Source: Hyalella azteca (Eukaryota; Arthropoda; Malacostraca; Amphipoda; Hyalellidae). From it: a DNA stretch of 64,000 bases. A program made the position numbers and the translations under genes. The stretch covers positions 70,188 through 134,187 of the forward strand of contig NW_025932998.1 of assembly GCF_000764305.2 (NCBI RefSeq), read 5' to 3'. Shown piece after piece: positions 57,104-64,000 of the stretch. A model generated the notes under the pieces. It did no database searches and had not been told where the DNA came from. It saw nothing but the letters and a program-made list of their open reading frames with translations. Each line of letters starts with the position of its first letter. Positions within the stretch are counted from its first letter, which is position 1.

Positions 57104-57545
57104 CTACACCCCTTTGCGGCTTTGCCTGCTTCTGTGGCCTGTGCCTTTGTAGGTAGGTTGATACCAATTACCATCATCGCTGCCTTTTTCATGGATAATG
57201 ATGTGCCATCTTCCAATCAACTTTATGAAGTCCATTTGAGTTATTGGATTTGGACCATTTGGTAATGATGTTTCAGGTGGAGATCTTGATAAATGGATGA
57301 GTTTCTGCCACTCTCTGGCAATGACTGCCGACTGGCATTGGGCATTGGCTGGCTTCAGCAGTTCCAACTCACTTTCACTGCAGATACAATTCTGAAAGGC
57401 AAAGATGAGGTTCCAACCTCAATGTTTAAACTTGAAGTAACTTTTAACTCGCGTACCTTTCCAAACTTTCTTAACCTTGGAGGCTTAGATACCAGCATTT
57501 CAGATTCAGAGTCTTGAGTGCAGTGAACCCATATAGTATTCATAT
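57104..57545 (-). CDS. Unidentified two-exon candidate gene
   Basis: On the minus strand, an exon ending at 57,457 (...RLRKFGK, donor GTACGC) and one spanning 57,391-57,104 are separated by a 65-bp intron with a good acceptor (TTGCCTTTCAG). Both junctions are in phase 0. The second exon gives 95 residues to a TAG, including EREWQ-like AREWQKLIHLS, MDFIKLIGRWHIIIHEKG and a basic end (GHRSRQSRKGV). The first exon is open upstream to at least 57,545; ATGs at 57,543 and 57,585 are possible starts. The composition looks protein-like, but I recognise no family. It may be a fragment of a larger gene or a transposon-derived exon pair. Confidence 0.35.
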
Positions 57546-57819
57546 ATTGCAACCCTTTGCAGAATTGCAGTATTTTAAGTGTCAAGGCTTTGGAGTTTGG
57601 TCTGATTGGTCACAGTGTAACTGTAATCAGTGGCAATAATCCCTCACGCAGAGTGCAGACAGAGACAGTCAGACTCGCAGTCATGCTGTGATCATGTGAT
57701 GTCTGTTCCAGTGCCAATAATGTGAAAGATTGCTCTCATCAAGGCAGTCCACTTTGTTTTTATTGTGGACGGCTGGAGGCCGAGGCAACTGCTTTTACAA
57801 TACACGGCCAGCTACACTG

Positions 57820-57925
57820 ATTGGAATTTTCCTACTGGTTTCTGAAATCTTGTGGCTGCAATGTGATGAATTTTTAATACAATTGGAATCTTGCGGCTCG
57901 ATCGTGCACTTTTGTTAGCAATTAT
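57820..57925 (+). repeat. Dispersed repeat, partial copy
   Basis: TGATTGGAATTTTCC...GAATTTTTAATACAATTGGAAT...GTGCACTTTTGTTAGCAAT parallels 45,615-45,700 with moderate divergence. Confidence 0.5.
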
Positions 57926-59762
57926 ATAGGAGCACGATGCAATTACATATCAATTTTAAATTACCTTGGTAATTTGAGTTTTGTGAACACCGAACTTAAA
58001 TTAGAGGAGCGGCTCGCAGCCTCCATCAGAGTGGTCAGACAACCTCCCACGCTGACAGTCTAGATAACACTGCCTGCGGCAGTGCAGCTGCCAGCTGCGC
58101 AATGAAGATTGCGCTCACAGCAGTGTTCGTGTGAGCGGTATATCAATGCAAAATAGTCTTAGAGCGCCAAAAAAGTCTTAACTTACTCACGGAACGCAAA
58201 ATGACTCTAATCTTCAAGATCATTTATAAATTAATAAAAGCAACATTCTTCCTTAAACAGACACTGGTATGCACAGAAAAACTTTCGCTAATAATAATTA
58301 TGACCTCAGTTACACGTATTTCTTCGTAAAATTGACCGCTTTTTGCTTTTAATTTGTAAATGTTTTGTTGACAGGTACAATGGCGAGCTGTATTGCACTT
58401 CACGATTGTTTATACAAGTTTTAAACTGAAATACTCAGTAAAATTAAAAAATACTTGAAGAAAATCCGATGTCTATTATTAAAATTCATAAGAAATTATT
58501 TAAACATTACCTATGGCACGTTTCAAATTATAAAAATAGAAAAAGCCACTCTAATGACACTTCAATGGTAGAAGATTATTGACACCACTTAAAGCAAATA
58601 AGAGGATGCAACTCGACGATCGAGTTCTCTTAAAAAAAATTGAAAACAATTTTTCATGTGAGAATTACATTGTTCCATTACATTTTTAAATAATCTCCTT
58701 AGATTTTTTATATAATGATAGTAATTAATTAATGACTACTTCTCAATACTTATTTAGATGTCAATAAATAGCTTTGTTTTTAATTGGCTTCTCATCTGTA
58801 AGGGACTAAAAATTAACTTTCAACGAACTGAATGAAACCAAACGCTAAAAAAAATTATGACAATGCACAAAAAATGATAACGTCAATACATAATTTAGTT
58901 GTTAATTATCTCCTTGTTGTTGTAATTGGACAAACTCATGCGTGCGCAGATGGTAAAAAGTAGCATTAATTTGCTAAATAATATCGAAGGGAACTACTTT
59001 GAAGTTCGAATAATATTGAAAAAAACTACCCTTCATTTTATTAGGTCAAGATTGGTTTCGATTTAAAAAAGTATACGTGGAACATTTTCAGTGGAAATTC
59101 GTCTCAGAACTGTTGATTCGGTCTACTGAAATTTACCAGAATTTTCTCAACATCGCCTTTCGAAGTTCTTCAAACGAACCTTAAGTCAAGGATATAATCG
59201 TTGTGATAAAATTATTAAACGAGAGAATTATGAACAAATAAAAATTAGGAAGGAAAAAAACACTTGAATTGCTTAATGAGTTTTTAATTTAAATAGCAAT
59301 GAGTTGTTGGGCTTAGGTTATAATTTTGTTATCTATATATTTTCACCCTATCGTTGTATGTGCCATGACTATTTAGATTGATTGACACATTATTTTGTTG
59401 CAGAATGGCAGCCGATAATCAATATACATAGGAGATAAATGTATGTTTTGAAAGCGAAAATATTAATATATATTTAAGCCTTGCAACTGAATTTAAGGCT
59501 TTCGACCCTTTTAACGCGTGCAAAATTCTTTTAAGTGTTGTCTACCTTATTGTCCTTTGTTTATAGTCCGTTACATCTATAGTCCGCGACTGGCGCATAA
59601 TTAATTCACCAACAGTTTTGAAGTGTGTTGATTGCTAAGTGCTGTTCAGCCTGTTATTACTACGATCTCCAGTTTTTCCTCAAATCAGTCGAATGGATTA
59701 CTGATAACTGACTAAACTAGTCTTCATTTTCTGAGCATAGTAACTTAGTAAGTAATATTTAT

Positions 59763-59968
59763 TCGTGAATCGTGATCATTCCTGAATCCTGATTCCATGC
59801 ATAATCTACTCTCATATCTCCTGTAAATGGCTCCATTGCGTAAGTCTCGTAGCACTTCTCCCTTAATTTCGTGAATTGTGATCATTCCTGAATCCTGATT
59901 CCATGCATAATCTACTCTCATATCTCCTGTAAATGGCTCCATTGCGTAAGTCTCGTAGCGTAGCAGTT
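59763..59968. repeat. 106-bp tandem duplication (2 copies)
   Basis: ATCATTCCTGAATCCTGATT recurs at 59,775 and 59,881. The copies are nearly identical over about 95 bp and end at GTAAGTCTCGTAGC, which indicates a recent duplication. It contains no exon that I can recognise. Confidence 0.92.
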
Positions 59969-60199
59969 CTCCCTTTCTTGGCAATAATTATTGACCGATT
60001 TCTGCTTTCAGTGCACCATTTTGAAAAAAATTAAATTAGGATCAGTTTGTTAATGAAAAACCTAGAAACCTAGCAAGAAGCAAAAAACCGAGATCTACCT
60101 AGGTTTTTTTTTGCTTTGGAGTGCCACTGTGTGCCTGCTGGAGTGCTGGGGGTGGCACTGGGGCTAAATGCCCAAGGATTTCTTAAAAAACCACCATGT

Positions 60200-60290
60200 A
60201 TAAGAGGTAATTCATCTGGTGGAAATCTTGCAGTTCTGGAAATGGCAGGAATGCTCTAGTCACAGCCTTAAAGGTAGAGGTTTTCCACAC
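60200..60290 (+). repeat. Dispersed repeat, partial copy
   Basis: AATTCATCTGGTGGAAATCTTGCAGTTCTGGAAATGGCAGGAA is a diverged version of 45,719-45,765. Confidence 0.5.
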
Positions 60291-60666
60291 TTGAGCTACA
60301 GGAGATGTAGTTTCATGAAAGAGGCCAAGGGCCCCCAAGGTGGTTGAAAGAATCAGAGTTGAGCAAAAGGTTTCCTATCAGGAAGCTTGGAGAATTGTGA
60401 AGCAGTCAGCCAACAGTAATATGTCTCAGCTCTCAGGTTGATGGAGCAACTTGCTCTAATGTGTCAACCTCTCAATCTGCCCAGCTTTTTCCCCTCATCT
60501 CAGCAAGGAAGAGGGAACCTGGGCTCAGAGTACAGAGAGTAAAGCCTATACAATTTCCACTCTCCAAAGTGTGACAATTGGAACCCAAACATAGAACTCT
60601 ACACCCACCTTGCAGGGACTTACTGCAGACATGAAATATATGATTATATATCTACTTGGCAAGCCG

Positions 60667-60805
60667 CGACTGAATTTTTGGAGCCTTTGTTTTATGGATT
60701 TGCCAGCCGACAGCCGTGATTCTATTTCTTCAAGCCATGTTTTAATTTCTTTGAGCCGTGAATTCTATATCTTGGCCATTAAAAGCCATTTACGAGCCAG
60801 CGGGA
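60667..60805 (+). repeat. Dispersed repeat family, copy 2
   Basis: Pairs with 44,621-44,772 in the same orientation. GGATTTGCCAGCCG, TTTAATTTCTTTGAGCC and GGCCATTAAAAGCCATTTAC are shared. Confidence 0.75.
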
Positions 60806-62298
60806 TAGCTATCAAGCGGGATAACATAAATATATTTCTCATCTATAACAGTATTATCACAAACACGACATTAAAATCTATATCAATGAATATATAAGCA
60901 GTGATTTGAAAAAGCATATTTATGATAACTACTCACCATTGACCACAGGCAGTAGTGTGAGTATAGGGTATCAACTGATAGGAGATTTGGAATTTGAATC
61001 ACCACTGACACATAAAATAATGGTCTGTGAAAAGGGCAAAGAGAATGAGATGGAGAGCACTGATAACACAAATATAGATAATGTTCACCATGAATTTCAG
61101 GATTCTAAATAATTTCACATTAACTCGGAACTGGGGGAGTGTTACTTCCCCAAGTGGGATCAAGGTGACCACCACTCTCCAGCAGTAAGAGTGACAGCCC
61201 ATAACAACCCAATTTGTGGAAATGAAATAGGAAATAATGAAATACATGCTAGAAATACTTGCTAACTATATTATAATTTGGAATTTGGATATAAACATCA
61301 CTTGAAAACTGAGCGCTCCAATCAATCAATCCATTTGCTAGAGCCACAATGGTCATAAATATGAATTATTTTGATAAATTTTGGCACATTGAGTGATGAC
61401 CTGCCTTCAGGTACTAGTACCGTATTACTCAAGTATTAGTCCCATAGTCAGAAAAAGTCAAATTTACATGAAGGAGATCAAAACCTAAATTCCAAATTAT
61501 GGCATATGAGTGTAAAAACATAACCAGTAAGTTGTAAAACAATTTAAAGTAGATGAAAACTGAAAGCATTGTCAAGATGAGGTTTCCTACCTAAAATCCA
61601 AAAATTTCTTTCATAGGCAGTGACATCACCATGTTCATATGTAGTGAATTTACTTGGCATTCTCTCTCTTTTGTTTTTCTTCTATATTCTTTTTTAGCTT
61701 GCCATTTCAGAAAATTGAAAACGAGAGAAACTCCATTGATGTATAAAAAATGCTGAAGACAAGCCTCTTGATTGTGAAAAATGAAAATACAAAGTGAAGC
61801 ACCACTGCTGTATTCTCTCCCTAAAATAGTGGTGATGACTCCCATGTGTAGGCAGGCACTTCCAGTTAATAAAAGGCACTAAATATGTTCTTGTTCTCAT
61901 ATCACACATGTTTTCTTCCAATAAGGCTCTAGATGAGAGGATGTGCCATGTGAAGCTGCAGAATGTTAATTGTCACAACAATTGGCCACACCAGATTACA
62001 GTCAAATGCTTTATGGTCAATAAAATCTATAGAATTGTTAAGTATTTTTAGCATGTCTTCCATTTTCAATAAAAGCTTACAATTATTGCATGTAATCCAA
62101 AACTGTTGGTAAGAACAGGGTTTAATTTTTTGGCCATAACAAATTCTGTTGCTATATGTTTGTACTGGCACTTTTTTTATTGCTTAAATAAATGATTTAT
62201 TATATATATATATGTTTCCTAGTCAGAGCACACAACTACCCTGGTGAACAGTGTGTCCAATAGGTGACTGAAGTTTATGGACAAGGCAGACAGCAACA

Positions 62299-63964
62299 AT
62301 GGATGATTCAGATAGTCCAACCTATGCAAGTCTTGCACCTGCCAACCCCACAATGGTTAATGACTTGGCAAGTGTTGATCTCCCAAGCTTGTCAAATATT
62401 CCAGGTTGGTGCTTATCATTCACAAACTGTATGTTTAGCTTAGTATTGAGGACAAATATTGTAATCTGGGTTATCTCCTCTCGTTTTTAAATGAAATTTT
62501 TGATTGTACAGTTCTTTGTTTGTATGAAACGTTCAACAATTTTTTCATTGCTTTTTCAATCAATGGCTAAATTACACAGTTAAGTTTTAAAGATATTGTA
62601 ATTTGCCTCCTGTGCTTCATTAATCTGAAATTATTTTTGTATGTGCAGATGTCAACAGTAATGGCCACCTACCCAGCGCTGTTCAAAGTCCCTTGTCTGG
62701 CCAAGATGTTTCATCACCGCAGACACCTGCTTCACTAGACATGAAATCTGATGGTTATTCTGATATGGACAAAAGCACAATGATTGCAGTCATTCAGTTT
62801 CTAAAAAGAGGAAATCTTAAGGTGAATTTTAATTTTCCCTATGCATAGCTATCTTAATTTGATAGAACTTTGTTTTTAGCATTGAAAGATATTGTAGGTA
62901 TATGTATAGGTTCTACACTTGAGAGGCAAATTTCACTGTGCAAGAATGCTATGAATGGATTATATTACAAATCTTTAATGGAAATATGGTCGTAGATATA
63001 GTGCAATCTAATCCTGTGATGAGTTGAAAGGTATATTAAAATTTTTTTTAGAAGTTCTTTTTTCAAGCAGCATATTTGCCACTCCAATACTGCAGCACAT
63101 ATAAAGTAAATAAATAAATATTATATATATACCTACCCTCCTATTCTACATACCATACTTTCCACGAATTGTCTATTTGATCAATCATATATCTTTGCAT
63201 TGTAAAAAAGTATTCATGTTGAACTTCAATCTCTATACAGTCAACAGAAGAGATATTACGAAAGGAGTGCGGTTTTTTCGAGCCTGTAGACGTGACTGAC
63301 ACGTCTGGAGCCCTGGGTGAGGAGGGCGAGGTGCTGGCAGCGTACAAGAGTGATGGCAATCCTGCCGAGTATCAGGATGCATTCAAAGCTCTTTCTGCCT
63401 TTGTCGAGAAAAGTCTGGATGCATATAAAGTGAGCATTGGGCATCTGGATAATTCTTGTATAGAATGTAGGAAAAACTACACTACTGGTAGCATGTTTAT
63501 CTTTTTATTGGTCATTGAGGTTTTACACAGTTTTTATTTTCCAAAGGATTATTTAGTATGAAATTTTTGGAATTGGACTTTAATTTTATTGCTGGTGATT
63601 ATTTATCACAATGCTTTATTTTCTTATGGATATATTTTTTCACTCATTTCTCTTTCCATGACTTCATGCCTCTATGTTGGTATGATCTTTTATTTTGGTG
63701 TAATTTAGTACATCAGAGTAATAGATGCCACGTTATTTATTTCAGTATGAGGTAGCAGCCGTGCTGTACCCTGTACTGATCCACATGTACCTGGAGCTTA
63801 TTTACAACGGTCACCGAGGCGAGGCGGTGGAGTTACTACAGAATTGCTCAAGCTCCATTGAAGCTCATCACGCTGATGACCTTAGAAGCATTTCCCTAGT
63901 TACCAGTCGTGCTCAGATGGCTGGTCAACCTTTGCTCAATACTTTGCTCTCTGCTCAATATACG
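62299..63964 (+). CDS. TAF5: TFIID/SAGA subunit TAF5, 5' exons (gene continues past the window)
   Basis: Coding exons: 62299-62404, 62649-62821, 63241-63429 and 63746-63964, phases 1, 0, 0, 0. Together they give 229 residues. The start ATG (MDDSDSPTYA) follows CAACA. Exon 2 ends in a LisH-type helix (STMIAVIQFLKRGNLK) continued by STEEILRKECG. After an acidic linker, AFVEKSLDAYKYEVAAVLYPVLIHMYLELIYNG is the TAF5 N-terminal (NTD2) signature. HHADDLRSISLVTSRAQMAG matches the conserved helix pair that follows it. TAF5 scaffolds TFIID and, with its C-terminal WD40 propeller (not in this window), binds the TAF6/TAF9 histone-fold pair. The N-terminus before LisH is short (about 80 residues) compared with vertebrate TAF5. 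A donor at 63,965 leads out of the window. Confidence 0.93.
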
Positions 63965-64000
63965 GTTTGTTGCGCTATTCCTGGAATCTTTATGTTATGA

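Larger units (their letters stand above)
57930..62298. other. Non-coding region upstream of TAF5
   Basis: AT-rich with several repeats (59,763-59,968; 60,200-60,290; 60,667-60,805). The ORF at 60,906-61,112 has no splice or family support. The TAF5 promoter and leader should lie just upstream of 62,299. A (TA)n tract at about 62,200 is the only notable feature there. Confidence 0.5.

Noticed and set aside
60906..61112. 68-aa plus-strand ORF and overlapping minus-strand ORFs
   Set aside because: No splice support, no family and AT-rich context; expected by chance.

Overview
This is an intron-rich, AT-rich animal genomic window. Introns are GT-AG, exons are mostly 70-250 nt, and there is an ortholog of MAPKAP kinase 2/3 and one of TAF5. 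I see no operons, bacterial-type genes, CRISPR or recognisable rRNA/tRNA. The gene set indicates a bilaterian. An arthropod, perhaps a crustacean, is my guess from the intron and repeat style, but the sequence does not prove it. All exon coordinates were derived by hand from splice consensus, reading phase and family motifs.

Layout. (1) About 2-35,295, plus strand: roughly 60 exons of one giant gene, a dynein heavy chain-like protein, open at its 5' end. About 3,780 codons lie in the window. The order is tail, linker, AAA1-AAA4, stalk with microtubule-binding domain, AAA5-AAA6. The architecture is collinear with ordinary dyneins, but the nucleotide-binding motifs are broken: AAA1 lacks both Walker A and Walker B, and the AAA3 Walker lysine is replaced by Trp. 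The stalk and microtubule-binding region are well kept. The protein also stops where dyneins normally enter the C-terminal domain. This looks like a dynein pseudo-motor, possibly of the DNHD1 type. (2) 36,474-38,541, minus: a seven-finger C2H2 zinc-finger protein, convergent with the dynein-like gene. (3) 39,966-41,687, plus: an unidentified candidate gene of at least two exons, arranged head-to-head with the zinc-finger gene. (4) 46,400-50,524, plus: a complete eight-exon MAPKAPK2/3 kinase (383 aa). (5) 50.5-62.3 kb: mostly non-coding, with one unidentified minus-strand two-exon candidate at 57.1-57.5 kb. (6) 62,299 to the end, plus: the first four coding exons of TAF5, continuing past the window.

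Mobile and repeat content includes a gutted Tc1-like element in a dynein-gene intron, a 288-bp foldback element with a perfect 9-bp target duplication, a LINE 3' fragment and several dispersed repeat pairs. The most unusual structural signal is a set of tandem arrays placed on 5' splice sites. At five exon ends, in two unrelated genes, the repeated unit contains the exon tail, the splice donor and the start of the intron. A sixth array begins about 30 bp after a donor.

The genes do not form an evident pathway. The kinase (p38 signalling) and TAF5 (TFIID/SAGA) are housekeeping genes, while the dynein-like gene would belong to ciliary, axonemal or microtubule biology.
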